This document shows, piece by piece, positions 27,169 through 37,204 of a stretch of 64,000 nt of DNA. Under the pieces are notes generated by a model. That model did not search any database. It was not told where the DNA came from and saw only the letters and a list, made by a program, of their open reading frames with translations. Source of the DNA: Sinomicrobium sp. GTDB taxonomy: Bacteria; Bacteroidota; Bacteroidia; Flavobacteriales; Flavobacteriaceae. The stretch's first letter is position 1. The number at the start of each line of letters is the position of its first letter. Position numbers and translations under genes: made by a program. Where the stretch lies: the NCBI GenBank assembly GCA_029266035.1, contig JAJUFH010000006.1, positions 40,248 to 104,247 on the forward strand. Reading direction: 5' to 3'.

Positions 27169-27196
27169 CTCAACGGAACGTAAACTATTACAAAAA

Positions 27197-28027
27197 ATGG
27201 CAAGCAAAATAGAAGTTAAAGAATTATTAGATGCAGGTGTACACTTCGGACACCTCACCAGAAAGTGGAATCCAAATATGGCTCCTTACATCTATATGGA
27301 GCGAAACGGCATCCACGTTATCAACCTGTACAAAACAGTGGCGAAAATAGAGGAAGCCAACGAGGCCCTCAAAAAAATCGCCGCTTCGGGCAGGAAAATC
27401 CTTTTCGTAGCTACCAAAAAACAGGCTAAAGACATCGTTGCTGAAAAAGCAGGGGCTGTAAACATGCCTTATATCACCGAAAGATGGCCCGGCGGAATGC
27501 TGACCAACTTCGTAACCATTCGCAAGGCGGTGAAAAAAATGGCAGCCATCGACAGGATGAAAAAAGACGGTACATTCAACACTCTTTCCAAAAAAGAACG
27601 TCTACAAGTTGATCGTTTAAGAGCAAAGCTGGAAAAACAACTCGGTTCGATAGCAGATATGACCCGACTTCCCGGGGCACTGTTTATTGTAGATACCATG
27701 CGTGAACACATTGCCGTAAAAGAGGCACAAAAATTAAACATTCCAATTTTCGCCATGGTAGATACCAATTCGGATCCACGCGACGTAGATTATGTCATTC
27801 CTTCAAACGATGACGCTTCCAAATCTATCGAGAGTATACTTACACATGTTACCGCCGCTGTAGCTGAAGGGCTGTCTGAAAGAAAAGCTGAACGCGCTGA
27901 AAAGGATGCTAAATCTGAAAAAGACGAAAAGAGCGAAGCTCCTGCCAATACAGAGGAAACAGCTACTGCCGCAGATAACAGTGAAGAGGTCAAAGCCGAA
28001 GCTGCGGAAAACAACAGTGAAAATTAA
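27197..28027 (+). CDS. rpsB: 30S ribosomal protein S2
   Basis: Small-subunit protein needed for S1 binding and translation initiation. The core (LLDAGVHFGHLTRKWNP, ERWPGGMLTNF, PGALFIVDTMREHIAVKEA, AMVDTNSDPRDVDYVIPSNDD) is complete. At 276 residues it is longer than typical: about 45 C-terminal residues form a low-complexity Glu/Ala/Lys/Ser tail, common in flavobacterial S2. It precedes tsf, as in most bacteria. Confidence 0.97.
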   Translation: MASKIEVKELLDAGVHFGHLTRKWNPNMAPYIYMERNGIHVINLYKTVAKIEEANEALKKIAASGRKILFVATKKQAKDIVAEKAGAVNMPYITERWPGGMLTNFVTIRKAVKKMAAIDRMKKDGTFNTLSKKERLQVDRLRAKLEKQLGSIADMTRLPGALFIVDTMREHIAVKEAQKLNIPIFAMVDTNSDPRDVDYVIPSNDDASKSIESILTHVTAAVAEGLSERKAERAEKDAKSEKDEKSEAPANTEETATAADNSEEVKAEAAENNSEN

Positions 28028-28051
28028 ACTTTAATTTAATATTGGGGTAAT

Positions 28052-28099
28052 CTCCTCAAACGGATATTGAAATACTTTTATTCCGTATTGTTTGAGGAG
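28052..28099 (+). promoter_or_regulatory. Hairpin in the rpsB-tsf spacer
   Basis: CTCCTCAAAC (28052-28061) and GTTTGAGGAG (28090-28099) are perfect 10-base complements around a 28-base AT-rich loop, ending 36 bases before the tsf start. It is not followed by a long T-run, so it is probably a regulatory or mRNA-processing stem, although partial termination between the two genes cannot be excluded. Confidence 0.6.
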
Positions 28100-28134
28100 T
28101 TTCTCCCCGTATTCAAAATAAAATCTAAGAAAAA

Positions 28135-28959
28135 ATGGCAAATATCACAGCCGCAGAAGTTAACAAATTAAGGCAGGCTACCGGTGCCGGTATGATGGAT
28201 TGCAAAAAGGCCTTGGTAGAAGCCGAAGGTGATTTTGACAAAGCGATTGAAATACTTCGCAAAAAAGGACAAAAAGTAGCAGCAAACCGCGCAGACAGAG
28301 AGTCTACCGAAGGAGCTGTTATCGCTAAAATAAACAGTGACGCCACTCAAGGGGTTATCGTTTCACTGAATTGCGAGACTGATTTTGTAGCCAAAAATGA
28401 ATCTTTCATAAAATTGGCCAACGATTTGGCTGAATTGGCGCTGAACTACCCTAGCAAAGAAGAGCTGTTAAAAGCAGACTTCAACGGCATTACCGTAGAA
28501 GAGAAGCTCACAGAGCAAACCGGAGTTATCGGAGAAAAAATAGAAATAGGTGGTTTTGAAGCTATCGAAGCTCCTTTTGTAGGCGCTTATATTCACGCCG
28601 GAAACAAAATAGCTACAATAGTCAGCTTGTCTGCGCGCGTTGACGGTGCTGAAGAAGCTGCCAAAAACGTAGCCATGCAAGCTGCCGCAATGAATCCTAT
28701 TGCGCTGGACGAAAATGGTGTAGATCAATCTGTAATCGACAAGGAGATCGAGATTGCCAAAGATCAGTTGAGAGCTGAAGGCAAACCCGAAGCTATGCTC
28801 GACAATATCGCCAAAGGAAAACTGAAGCGTTTCTTTAAAGACAACACTTTGGTAAATCAAGATTACATCAAAGACAGCAAGACCAGTGTTGCCAATTATG
28901 TGAAATCGGTAAACAGCAATCTCACTGTTACAGGATTTAGAAGAGTAGCTCTTGGATAA
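28135..28959 (+). CDS. tsf: Elongation factor Ts
   Basis: Nucleotide exchange factor for EF-Tu. The N-terminal UBA-like domain (EVNKLRQATGAGMMDCKKALVEA) and the GAVIAKI, LNCETDFVAKNE and VGAYIHAG core segments are present. The 274 residues are full length. A strong intrinsic terminator follows, so rplM-rpsI-rpsB-tsf likely end here. Confidence 0.97.
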   Translation: MANITAAEVNKLRQATGAGMMDCKKALVEAEGDFDKAIEILRKKGQKVAANRADRESTEGAVIAKINSDATQGVIVSLNCETDFVAKNESFIKLANDLAELALNYPSKEELLKADFNGITVEEKLTEQTGVIGEKIEIGGFEAIEAPFVGAYIHAGNKIATIVSLSARVDGAEEAAKNVAMQAAAMNPIALDENGVDQSVIDKEIEIAKDQLRAEGKPEAMLDNIAKGKLKRFFKDNTLVNQDYIKDSKTSVANYVKSVNSNLTVTGFRRVALG

Positions 28960-28996
28960 GAAACAATATTCCGGACACACAAATTCCTACTAGAGT

Positions 28997-29026
28997 AAAA
29001 GCCACACCCAAAGGTGTGGCTTTTTT
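28997..29026 (+). terminator. Intrinsic terminator after tsf
   Basis: AAAAGCCACACC (28997-29008), loop CAAA, GGTGTGGCTTTT (29013-29024), continuing into a six-T run. A textbook rho-independent terminator; its A-rich left side makes it potentially bidirectional. Confidence 0.95.
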
Positions 29027-29088
29027 AGTAGTAATCGCAAAAAATTATGCGGATTAAAATTTCCGTTTTCCTAATTTGAGATAATCAT

Positions 29089-29096
29089 TATCTTTG
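29089..29096 (+). promoter_or_regulatory. -7 promoter element for pyrH
   Basis: TATCTTTG, 23 bases before the pyrH start, just downstream of the tsf terminator. Confidence 0.6.
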
Positions 29097-29118
29097 CACA
29101 CAACTCATCCGAAAAACT

Positions 29119-29826
29119 ATGCAGTACAAGAGAATTCTCCTCAAACTCAGCGGGGAAGCCCTGATGGGACAAAAACAATATGGAATTGACCCTCAGCGCC
29201 TCTCAGAATACGCTGACAACATCAAAGAAATCGCGGAAAAAGGCGTTCAAATTGCCATAGTAATCGGAGGAGGCAATATATTTAGGGGAGTCGCCGGAGC
29301 CAGTAACGGCATGGATCGCGTTCAAGGCGACCATATGGGAATGCTAGCCACCGTTATCAACGGTCTAGCACTACAAAGTGCTCTCGAAGATACCGGCTTA
29401 CAAACCCGGCTGCAATCGGCGATTCACATCAACGAAGTAGCCGAACCTTTTATTCGCAGGAGAGCTATCAGACACCTAGAAAAAGGTAGAGTGGTCATCT
29501 TTGGAGGAGGAACAGGTAATCCCTACTTTACAACAGACTCCGCCGCGGTGCTCCGAGCCATCGAAATCGATGCTGATGTTATCTTGAAGGGCACCAGAGT
29601 AGATGGGATCTACACTTCGGATCCTGAAAAAGACGAAAATGCTACTAAATTCGATTATATCACTTTTGACGATGTTCTGAAAAAAGGATTAAAAGTTATG
29701 GATACCACAGCTTTTACCCTGAGTCAAGAAAACGAGCTGCCAATCATTGTTTTTGACATGAACAAAAAAGGTAATCTATACAAAGTTGTTTCTGGTGAAA
29801 AAGTGGGAACCAAGGTAAATCTTTAA
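29119..29826 (+). CDS. pyrH: UMP kinase
   Basis: Phosphorylates UMP to UDP, the step committing de novo pyrimidines to nucleotide pools. Amino-acid-kinase fold with KLSGEALMG near the N-terminus, [10 protein letters not shown], the [19 protein letters not shown] nucleotide site and [17 protein letters not shown]. The 235-residue length is standard; bacterial enzymes of this family are hexameric and GTP-activated. It is followed 33 bases later by frr. Confidence 0.97.
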   Translation: MQYKRILLKLSGEALMGQKQYGIDPQRLSEYADNIKEIAEKGVQIAIVIGGGNIFRGVAGASNGMDRVQGDHMGMLATVINGLALQSALEDTGLQTRLQSAIHINEVAEPFIRRRAIRHLEKGRVVIFGGGTGNPYFTTDSAAVLRAIEIDADVILKGTRVDGIYTSDPEKDENATKFDYITFDDVLKKGLKVMDTTAFTLSQENELPIIVFDMNKKGNLYKVVSGEKVGTKVNL

Positions 29827-29859
29827 CTATCTCGCTACAACTTAATAAAACGAACTATC

Positions 29860-30417
29860 ATGAACGAAGAGATCAGTTTTATACTAGACAGTGCTACAGA
29901 GGCCATGGATGGAGCCATAAGCCACTTGGAAAAAGAATTCATCAATATCAGGGCTGGAAAAGCAAGCCCTTCTATGTTGGGAAGTATATTTGTAGACTAC
30001 TACGGATCGCAAACACCCCTGGCTCAGATTGCCAATATCAATACTCCCGACGCCCGTACTATCAGTGTTCAGCCGTGGGAAAAAAGTATGCTACAAACTA
30101 TTGAAAAAGCTATCATCGTTGCCAATATCGGTTTTAACCCCATGAACAATGGAGAAAATATCATCATTAATGTCCCCCCTCTTACCGAGGAAAGACGTAG
30201 GGAATTGGTTAAACAAGCCAAGGCTGTATCCGAAGATGCCAAGGTGAGCATCAGGGGAGCCCGGCAGGAAGCCAACAAAGATGTCAAAAAGCTAGAAGAC
30301 ACTTCCGATGACATCAAAAAGAACGCTGAGGTCGACATACAAAACCTCACCGATAGCTATATCAAAAAAGTGGATGCCTTGCTCGTCGTAAAAGAAAAGG
30401 AAATAATGACTGTTTAA
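29860..30417 (+). CDS. frr: Ribosome recycling factor
   Basis: Splits post-termination ribosomes together with EF-G. The 185-residue sequence has the typical FINIRAGKASPSML, INTPDARTISVQPWEKSML and PPLTEERRRELVKQAK motifs, and a C-terminal three-helix bundle ending in KVDALLVVKEKEIMTV. Forms an operon with pyrH, closed by a terminator immediately downstream. Confidence 0.97.
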   Translation: MNEEISFILDSATEAMDGAISHLEKEFINIRAGKASPSMLGSIFVDYYGSQTPLAQIANINTPDARTISVQPWEKSMLQTIEKAIIVANIGFNPMNNGENIIINVPPLTEERRRELVKQAKAVSEDAKVSIRGARQEANKDVKKLEDTSDDIKKNAEVDIQNLTDSYIKKVDALLVVKEKEIMTV

Positions 30418-30450
30418 TGAGTTTCGAAACAAGCGAATACTACATACTAA

Positions 30451-30476
30451 AATGCCCGGGATTTCGGGCATTTTTT
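30451..30476 (+). terminator. Intrinsic terminator after frr
   Basis: AATGCCCG (30451-30458) pairs with CGGGCATT (30465-30472) and is followed by further Ts to 30476. Confidence 0.92.
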
Positions 30477-30512
30477 ACATCTTCCCATAAAAACACACAA
30501 TTTCTCCCGTAG

Positions 30513-33035
30513 ATGAAAAAGTTTCTGCTCCTGTTTTTTCTCGCTCTTTCTACGACTGCCATTGCTCAAGAGGTTATTTCGGGAGTGGTACGCGATCGAG
30601 ACACAGGCTCCCCCCTGCCCTTTTCAAATATTGTTACCGACACAGAACAAGGGACTATTACCGATGCAGAAGGAAAATTTGAGATCGAAAATCCGGAAGA
30701 AAATATTGGCTCACTCACCATTTCGTATATAGGTTATTCTCAAGAGACTATTTCGGTATCTAGTGAAGAACACTACTATACAATACAGCTGTCGCCATCT
30801 CCCCAAAGACTCCAGGAGGTAGTTGTTCGGGGCGGAGAAAACCCAGCTATAGATATTATGCGAAAAACCCTGAAAAACCGAAAACGCAATATGCCGGAAA
30901 AAAAACTGGAAAGTTTTTCCTTCAAGGCATACAACAGACTTTTGGTCACTGCCAATCCCGACTCTATCTCAGGACGTATAGATTCTATTTACAAGGAAGA
31001 AAAAGGGAAAAAAATATTCGTCAAGCCCGACTCTACTAACTACCTCCTCAAAAAGGAACTGTCGCGATCACATCTGTACCTATCTGAAAAAGTTTCAGAA
31101 TATCGCTTCAACACCCAAAAGGGAAAAAGGGAAACCGTTCTGGCCACAAAAATGGCCGGATTTCGGGAACCTCTCTACGAAATTCTCGCCATACAAATGC
31201 AGTCCTTTTCTTTTTACGACAATCACTACGCCATTCTCGGAACCAAATACCCGGGACCTGTAACCCCCAGAGCATTTGCCAGCTATCACTACAAACTTCT
31301 CGACACTGTAGTGGACAAAGAGACCGGCCGACCAGCCTATATGATACACTATTACCCCAAGGAAAAGAGAAAAACTGCAGGCATAGAAGGAGTACTTTAT
31401 ATAGACACCCTGTCTTACGCTATGCAAAAAGGCATAGCTCAGCTCAAAGCCATTATCAATATCGATGCCTCACAAACGTTTCACTATTTTCCCGAACAGG
31501 ATTTGTGGTTTCCGGCATCGAGGCAGATCAAAATTATCAGGGGTAAAAACCAAGAAGGCATATCTCTACTCGGAGTCTCTTTTACCGACTTTGGCAAAAA
31601 GCAGGAAGACTCTACTAATATATCCACTCGACAAGACATTTCGCGAAACATTCACTTTATAAGCAGGGAAGAAAACTTTGACTATCGCTTCAATATCCCA
31701 TTGACCATCAAAGGTAAAGGCATTGCCATGGAGATAGAAGACAATGCCCACCTCAGGACCGAAGATTACTGGAACGGATTCCGTCGCACCCCTCTTACAC
31801 AAAGAGGACAACAAACCTACGAAGTATTGGACAGTGTGGTACGTACCAACAATGCAGAGCGAAAGATCAATTTGGCCCGAAAACTCATCAAGGGATACTA
31901 TCCACTCAAATACGTAGATCTCGATCTCAGATATCTACTCAAGTACAACAGTTATGAAGGTTTTCGCGTCGGTATGGGCGCAGTGACTAATACCGATTTC
32001 TCTTCCAAATACCGCTTAAAGGCCTATGCGGTTTACGGAACCAAAGACAAGAAAATAAAATTCGGTGTAGAAGCTGCGGCACGCTTGGCCAAGATAAGCA
32101 ATACCTGGATAGGTCTATCTTATATGGACGACCTCGTCGAAACCGGCGGAACCGAATTTATCAGTGAAGCCCGAAGTTTTTCCCTTTTTGAACCCCGCCT
32201 TTTCAACATCACTATGTTTCACAAAACTAGGAGGTCGAGCGCCTTCCTGGAACACGATATCACAGCAAAAATAGGAGCAAAGTTACGACTGAGTCAAAGC
32301 AATATTATACCGGCCTACAACTATTTTTATCTGCACAATGGTGCCTCATATCACCACTTCAAACTCACCGAAGCTACCCTTGCCCTACAGTGGAATCCCT
32401 TTAGCAGATATATGCAAACCCGACACGGTAAGGCGACCATGAAAAACGAATATCCAAACTTTACTGTTCAGGTGACCCGCGCCATGAGCAACTTACTGGA
32501 AGGCGATTTCGACTTTACTAAAATCGACTTCAGGGGAGTTTATGAATATCAGCATCCCAACAGATCTAAAACTAGTTTACTCGCTACAGGCGGACTGGCT
32601 TATGGCGATTTGCCTATAACCCAACTGTACCAAGCCTCGCCCAATCAGCCCGGAGGTGAGGCCATCCTTCAGCGGTTTTCTGTCGCCGGGCGCAACAGTT
32701 TGGAGACCATGTATTTCAACGAATTTTACTCAGACAGATACCTGATGTTACAACTAAAACATCAAACCAATCGTTTTAAAATCGTCGGTCCGATAAAACC
32801 GGAACTCGTACTCATATCCAGATTTGCCCTTGGGAGTGTCACCCACAGTGAAAAACACATCGGCATAAACGTACAATCGTTCAACAAGGGATATCTGGAA
32901 AGCGGTTTTGAATTGAACAAAATATTCAAAGGCTTTGGTCTGAGTGCAATGTACCGTTACGGTGCCTATCAATTACCGCGATTTGACGAAAATATTTCCT
33001 TTAAATTCACGTACTACATGAGCCTCGGTTTTTAG
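30513..33035 (+). CDS. DUF5686/carboxypeptidase-regulatory-like outer-membrane protein
   Basis: An 840-residue exported protein. Signal peptide MKKFLLLFFLALSTTAIAQ, then a CarboxypepD_reg-like beta domain (about residues 22-108, VISGVVRDRDTGSPLPFSN), followed by the large DUF5686 region (PAIDIMRKTLKNRKRNMP onwards) whose C-terminal half alternates in the way of outer-membrane strands and ends in Phe (TYYMSLGF). This architecture resembles the N-terminal part of SusC/TonB-dependent proteins but without a plug. The role is unknown; it is likely an outer-membrane barrel with a periplasmic N-terminal domain. It stands alone between a terminator and the MMPL promoter. Confidence 0.85.
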   Translation: MKKFLLLFFLALSTTAIAQEVISGVVRDRDTGSPLPFSNIVTDTEQGTITDAEGKFEIENPEENIGSLTISYIGYSQETISVSSEEHYYTIQLSPSPQRLQEVVVRGGENPAIDIMRKTLKNRKRNMPEKKLESFSFKAYNRLLVTANPDSISGRIDSIYKEEKGKKIFVKPDSTNYLLKKELSRSHLYLSEKVSEYRFNTQKGKRETVLATKMAGFREPLYEILAIQMQSFSFYDNHYAILGTKYPGPVTPRAFASYHYKLLDTVVDKETGRPAYMIHYYPKEKRKTAGIEGVLYIDTLSYAMQKGIAQLKAIINIDASQTFHYFPEQDLWFPASRQIKIIRGKNQEGISLLGVSFTDFGKKQEDSTNISTRQDISRNIHFISREENFDYRFNIPLTIKGKGIAMEIEDNAHLRTEDYWNGFRRTPLTQRGQQTYEVLDSVVRTNNAERKINLARKLIKGYYPLKYVDLDLRYLLKYNSYEGFRVGMGAVTNTDFSSKYRLKAYAVYGTKDKKIKFGVEAAARLAKISNTWIGLSYMDDLVETGGTEFISEARSFSLFEPRLFNITMFHKTRRSSAFLEHDITAKIGAKLRLSQSNIIPAYNYFYLHNGASYHHFKLTEATLALQWNPFSRYMQTRHGKATMKNEYPNFTVQVTRAMSNLLEGDFDFTKIDFRGVYEYQHPNRSKTSLLATGGLAYGDLPITQLYQASPNQPGGEAILQRFSVAGRNSLETMYFNEFYSDRYLMLQLKHQTNRFKIVGPIKPELVLISRFALGSVTHSEKHIGINVQSFNKGYLESGFELNKIFKGFGLSAMYRYGAYQLPRFDENISFKFTYYMSLGF

Positions 33036-33055
33036 GCTGTTATTCTTGAATTACT

Positions 33056-33063
33056 TACCTTTG
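33056..33063 (+). promoter_or_regulatory. -7 promoter element for the MMPL transporter
   Basis: TACCTTTG, 18 bases before the start codon. It lies within a 16-base string identical to one before yicC (33051-33066 and 59063-59078). Confidence 0.6.
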
Positions 33064-33081
33064 CCCGGTTAAAAAAACAAA

Positions 33082-35469
33082 ATGGTCGCCTGGATTAGCA
33101 AAGGATTTTGGGAGCGGGTTGCAAGAGTGATTCTCCGCAACAGGATATTGATACTTCTCATAATTACGGGGTTTACGGTTTTTCTCGCCATGCAGTGGCA
33201 AAATATGCGTTTTACCTATACCGAAGCCAACTTATTACCCGACCACCATCCGGTAAATCTGGAATACAATGAGTTTCTCGAAACTTTTGGAGAAGAAGGT
33301 AACCTCATTGTGCTGGCGGTTAAAGACTCTTCTATTTTTACCCCAGAAAATTTCAAGCAGTGGAACCGACTGAGCAAACAGCTCAACGCCTTTCCTGAAG
33401 TAGACCTCGTCATGTCGACAGAAAACTTGAAGGAACTGGTCAAGAACGATGAAAAACAACAGTTCGAACTCGCTCCTGTAATTAAGCATCCACTTGAATC
33501 CACTGAGGCTATAGACTCCCTTAAACAACATCTTTTTAACGAGCTCCCCTTCTACGAGGGACTGCTCTTTAACAAGGAAACTCAAACCATACGCTCCGCG
33601 GTATATATCGACAAGGAAATTGTAAACACCGAGGTACGGAAAGACTTTGTTTTTAACGACCTCATACCGCTTATAGAAAAGTTTGAAAAAAATACCGGAA
33701 TAAAGGTACACGCTTCCGGCATGCCTTATGTCCGCACCCTTAGTGCACAGAGTATCATAGATGAAATAGGCGGTTTTATTCTGGCAGCTTTGGGTGTTAC
33801 CTCCCTTATTTTCTTTTTCTTTTTCCGATCTTTGAGAGCCACATTTATCTCCATGGTTGTGGTTATCGTCGGAGTGATGTGGGCCTTCGGAACTTTGGGC
33901 TTGTTACATTACGAAATCACCGTACTCACCGCCCTTATTCCACCTCTTATCATTGTGATAGGTATACCCAACTGTATATTTCTCATCAACAAATACCAGC
34001 AGGAAATACAGAAACACGGCAATCAGGCAAAATCACTTCAAAGGGTAATCTCTAAGATTGGAAATGCCACCTTGATGACCAATGCCACTACAGCTATAGG
34101 TTTTGCGTCTTTTATCATTACCGAAAGTACGCTGTTAAAAGAATTTGGAATCGTGGCCTCCCTCAATATTATGGCCATTTTTATCCTTTCCATACTTATC
34201 ATTCCGATTATTTACAGCTTTATGCCCATTCCCAAAAACCGCCACCTAAAACACCTCAATAAAAGATGGGTTGGAGGTTTTGTAAACTGGCTTGTATACA
34301 CCGTAAAACATCGGCGAATCGCCATTGCCATTACATCTATTTTATTATTGATTTTAGGTATTATCGGGGTATACCAGATCAAGATATCGGGTAGTCTTAT
34401 AGAAGACATGCCTAAAAACGCAGAATTTTTCAGGGACATTCGTTTTTTCGAAAAAGAGTTTGACGGCATTATGCCCTTGGAAATCATGATAGACACCAAG
34501 AGAAAAAACGGAGTGATGAGATCGGCCACACTGCGGGGAATAAACGAACTTGACGAAGTGATTACAGATATAGAGGGACTTTCAAAACCCATTTCTATAG
34601 TAAATTTGGTAAAGTATTCTAAACAAGCTTATTACAACGGAAATCCGAATTATTACCAGCTACCCACAAGTCAGGAAAGTCACTTCATCATGTCGTATGC
34701 CCGAAAATCGGCAGGCAACGCCAATCTGCTGAGCAGTTTTGTCGACTCTACCGGACAAATAGCCCGAGTCACTACTTTTATGAAAGACATGGGGACAGAC
34801 AATATGGAGTACGCTCTCGACAGAGTGCAAACCTCAATTAAAAAACTATTTCCCGAAGATCGATACGACGTAACTATCACCGGTAAGGCTCTAGTCTTTA
34901 TGAAAGGGACTAAATACCTGGTAAACAACCTGATATCTTCTCTTGGCCTGGCTATTTTTCTAATTGCTCTATTTATGGCCTATATGTTCCGGTCTGTCAG
35001 AATGATACTGATATCACTGGTTCCCAATATCTTTCCTCAGCTCATCACTGCTGGGGTTATGGGATGCCTCGGCATTCCTATCAAACCCTCTACCATACTC
35101 GTTTTTAGTATAGCTTTTGGTATATCGGTAGACGACACAATACACTTCTTGGCCAAATACCGGCAAGAACTGGTGAGTAACGGGTGGAAAATACGAAAAT
35201 CGGTCTATGCAGCGCTGCGAGAATCAGGAATAAGCATGTTCTATACCTCTATTGTCTTGCTCTTCGGTTTTTCTGTATTTACAACTTCGAGCTTTGGAGG
35301 CACCGTAGCTTTGGGAGGTCTCGTTTCCACCACCTTGTTTTTTGCAATGATGGCCAATCTTATCCTCCTCCCCTCTCTACTGCTGTCACTGGAAAAAAGC
35401 ATTGCCAACCGAAAAATTCTGAAAAAACCCAATTTCGACGTCCTAACAGAAGACGATGAGGCAGAGTAA
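33082..35469 (+). CDS. MMPL/RND superfamily transporter
   Basis: A 795-residue inner-membrane transporter with two halves. An N-terminal membrane helix (residues about 21-38) precedes an extracytoplasmic domain and a block of five helices (about 225-380); the second half repeats this, with a helix near 413-435, a second extracytoplasmic domain and helices about 620-770. The sequence FGISVDDTIHFLAKYRQEL in the second block is the Patched/MMPL/HpnN-type signature. Probably exports lipids or hydrophobic compounds using the proton gradient. No membrane-fusion or outer-membrane channel gene is adjacent, consistent with MMPL rather than tripartite HAE-type efflux. Confidence 0.88.
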   Translation: MVAWISKGFWERVARVILRNRILILLIITGFTVFLAMQWQNMRFTYTEANLLPDHHPVNLEYNEFLETFGEEGNLIVLAVKDSSIFTPENFKQWNRLSKQLNAFPEVDLVMSTENLKELVKNDEKQQFELAPVIKHPLESTEAIDSLKQHLFNELPFYEGLLFNKETQTIRSAVYIDKEIVNTEVRKDFVFNDLIPLIEKFEKNTGIKVHASGMPYVRTLSAQSIIDEIGGFILAALGVTSLIFFFFFRSLRATFISMVVVIVGVMWAFGTLGLLHYEITVLTALIPPLIIVIGIPNCIFLINKYQQEIQKHGNQAKSLQRVISKIGNATLMTNATTAIGFASFIITESTLLKEFGIVASLNIMAIFILSILIIPIIYSFMPIPKNRHLKHLNKRWVGGFVNWLVYTVKHRRIAIAITSILLLILGIIGVYQIKISGSLIEDMPKNAEFFRDIRFFEKEFDGIMPLEIMIDTKRKNGVMRSATLRGINELDEVITDIEGLSKPISIVNLVKYSKQAYYNGNPNYYQLPTSQESHFIMSYARKSAGNANLLSSFVDSTGQIARVTTFMKDMGTDNMEYALDRVQTSIKKLFPEDRYDVTITGKALVFMKGTKYLVNNLISSLGLAIFLIALFMAYMFRSVRMILISLVPNIFPQLITAGVMGCLGIPIKPSTILVFSIAFGISVDDTIHFLAKYRQELVSNGWKIRKSVYAALRESGISMFYTSIVLLFGFSVFTTSSFGGTVALGGLVSTTLFFAMMANLILLPSLLLSLEKSIANRKILKKPNFDVLTEDDEAE

Positions 35470-35493
35470 CTCCTTTTTTCTTTGAAAAACAAC

Positions 35494-35501
35494 TATATTT
35501 G
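35494..35501 (+). promoter_or_regulatory. -7 promoter element upstream of asnS
   Basis: TATATTTG, 92 bases before the asnS start, leaving a leader of about 85 bases. Confidence 0.5.
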
Positions 35502-35592
35502 CCCCCTAGTATTAGATTGCATTATCTCGCATAGCTCCGCATCAGAACGGCATCGAAAAAGTGTATAATTTTATTTGCAAGCTCATAAAAAC

Positions 35593-37026
35593 ATGAAGGC
35601 ATACTGCGTAAAAGACCTGCTTAAGGGAGATTTATTATTACAGGAAATCAGCATAAAAGGATGGGTAAGAACTTTTAGGAGCAATCGTTTTGTCGCTCTG
35701 AACGACGGTTCTACCATTCACAACATCCAATGTGTAGTAGATTTTGAAAACACCTCTGAAGAAACCCTTAAACGAATCACTACGGGAGCTGCCCTACACA
35801 TCAAGGGAACTTTGGTAGAGAGTTCAGGAAAAGGACAGAAAGTAGAAATACAAGTCGCTGAACTCGACATATTGGGTGACGCCCACCCTGACGAATATCC
35901 TATTCAGCCCAAAAAACATTCCTTAGAGTTTCTACGAGAAAAGGCTCACCTACGCACCCGAACCAATACTTTCGGGGCGGTGATGAGGGTTCGCTCAGCG
36001 CTCTCCTTTGCTGTTCATCAGTATTTTCACTCCAATGGATTTAACTATGTAAATACCCCAATCATTACCGGAAGTGATGCCGAAGGAGCGGGTGAGATGT
36101 TTCGAGTTACTACTCTCGATGCCCAAAAACCTCCGTTGGATGAAAGCGGTAGTATAAATTACAAGGAAGATTTTTTTGGAAAAGAAACCAATCTTACGGT
36201 CTCCGGACAACTCGAGGCCGAGGCTTATGCGATGTCGCTCGGAAAAGTGTATACCTTCGGTCCCACTTTTAGAGCGGAAAACTCCAATACCTCTAGGCAT
36301 TTGGCCGAATTCTGGATGATAGAACCCGAAGTGGCTTTTATGGATCTGGACGGCAATATGGATCTGGCAGAAGATTTTATAAAATACGTGGTGGGCTATG
36401 TGCTGGAACACTGTACAGACGATTTGGAATTTTTGGAAAAACGACTGTTAGACGAGGAGAAGTCTAAACCCCAGGCAGAGCGAAGTGAAATGACACTTAC
36501 CGAAAAACTCCGTTTTGTGGTAGACAATAATTTTATGCGAGTGAGCTATACAGAGGCCATAGATATCCTCAAAAACAGCAAGCCCAACAAAAAGAAAAAA
36601 TTCCAATACCCTATCGATGAATGGGGAGCAGACCTGCAGAGCGAACACGAGCGTTATCTAGTAGAAAAGCATTTCAAGTGCCCTGTGATACTGTTTGACT
36701 ATCCCGCCAAGATTAAGGCTTTCTATATGCGTCTTAACGACGACGGCAAAACAGTGAGAGCCATGGATATTCTCTTCCCCGGAATCGGGGAGATTGTAGG
36801 CGGATCACAGCGGGAAGAACGCTATGATGTACTGCTCGAAAAAGTGCGAACCATGGGGATAGACGAAAAAGAGCTCTGGTGGTATCTCGATTTGAGAAAA
36901 TACGGCACCGCGGTACACAGCGGCTTCGGACTCGGATTTGAGAGGCTCGTTCTCTTTGCTACCGGAATGACCAATATAAGAGACGTTATCCCTTTTCCTC
37001 GTACTCCGCAGAATGCAGAATTCTGA
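35593..37026 (+). CDS. asnS: Asparaginyl-tRNA synthetase
   Basis: Class IIb synthetase that charges tRNA-Asn. An N-terminal OB-fold anticodon-binding domain ([20 protein letters not shown]) precedes the catalytic domain, with motif 2 [19 protein letters not shown] and motif 3 [16 protein letters not shown]. The start at 35593 (477 residues) is chosen over a TTG at 35575. A dedicated enzyme means the organism need not make Asn-tRNA solely by transamidation. Followed by a terminator and rpoN, a flavobacterial gene order. Confidence 0.96.
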   Translation: MKAYCVKDLLKGDLLLQEISIKGWVRTFRSNRFVALNDGSTIHNIQCVVDFENTSEETLKRITTGAALHIKGTLVESSGKGQKVEIQVAELDILGDAHPDEYPIQPKKHSLEFLREKAHLRTRTNTFGAVMRVRSALSFAVHQYFHSNGFNYVNTPIITGSDAEGAGEMFRVTTLDAQKPPLDESGSINYKEDFFGKETNLTVSGQLEAEAYAMSLGKVYTFGPTFRAENSNTSRHLAEFWMIEPEVAFMDLDGNMDLAEDFIKYVVGYVLEHCTDDLEFLEKRLLDEEKSKPQAERSEMTLTEKLRFVVDNNFMRVSYTEAIDILKNSKPNKKKKFQYPIDEWGADLQSEHERYLVEKHFKCPVILFDYPAKIKAFYMRLNDDGKTVRAMDILFPGIGEIVGGSQREERYDVLLEKVRTMGIDEKELWWYLDLRKYGTAVHSGFGLGFERLVLFATGMTNIRDVIPFPRTPQNAEF

Positions 37027-37041
37027 TATTTTTACTACAAT

Positions 37042-37072
37042 TCCCGACATCGCATGATGTCGGGAGTCTTTT
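37042..37072 (+). terminator. Intrinsic terminator after asnS
   Basis: TCCCGACATC (37042-37051) pairs with GATGTCGGGA (37056-37065) over a four-base loop, followed by GTCTTTT. Confidence 0.85.
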
Positions 37073-37167
37073 CCCTAATATCTTGCAGCATAGTGCTAAA
37101 GGGCAAACATACTCCTTTTAATATCCCTTTAACTCACATTCTTTCTCCGGTTCAAAGTTTTCGACTA

Positions 37168-37175
37168 TTTTTGTA
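37168..37175 (+). promoter_or_regulatory. -7 promoter element for rpoN
   Basis: TATTTTTG, 29 bases before the rpoN start, downstream of the asnS terminator. Confidence 0.55.
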
Positions 37176-37204
37176 GTACACCCTGTTTTTAATCGAAAAT
37201 ACAG

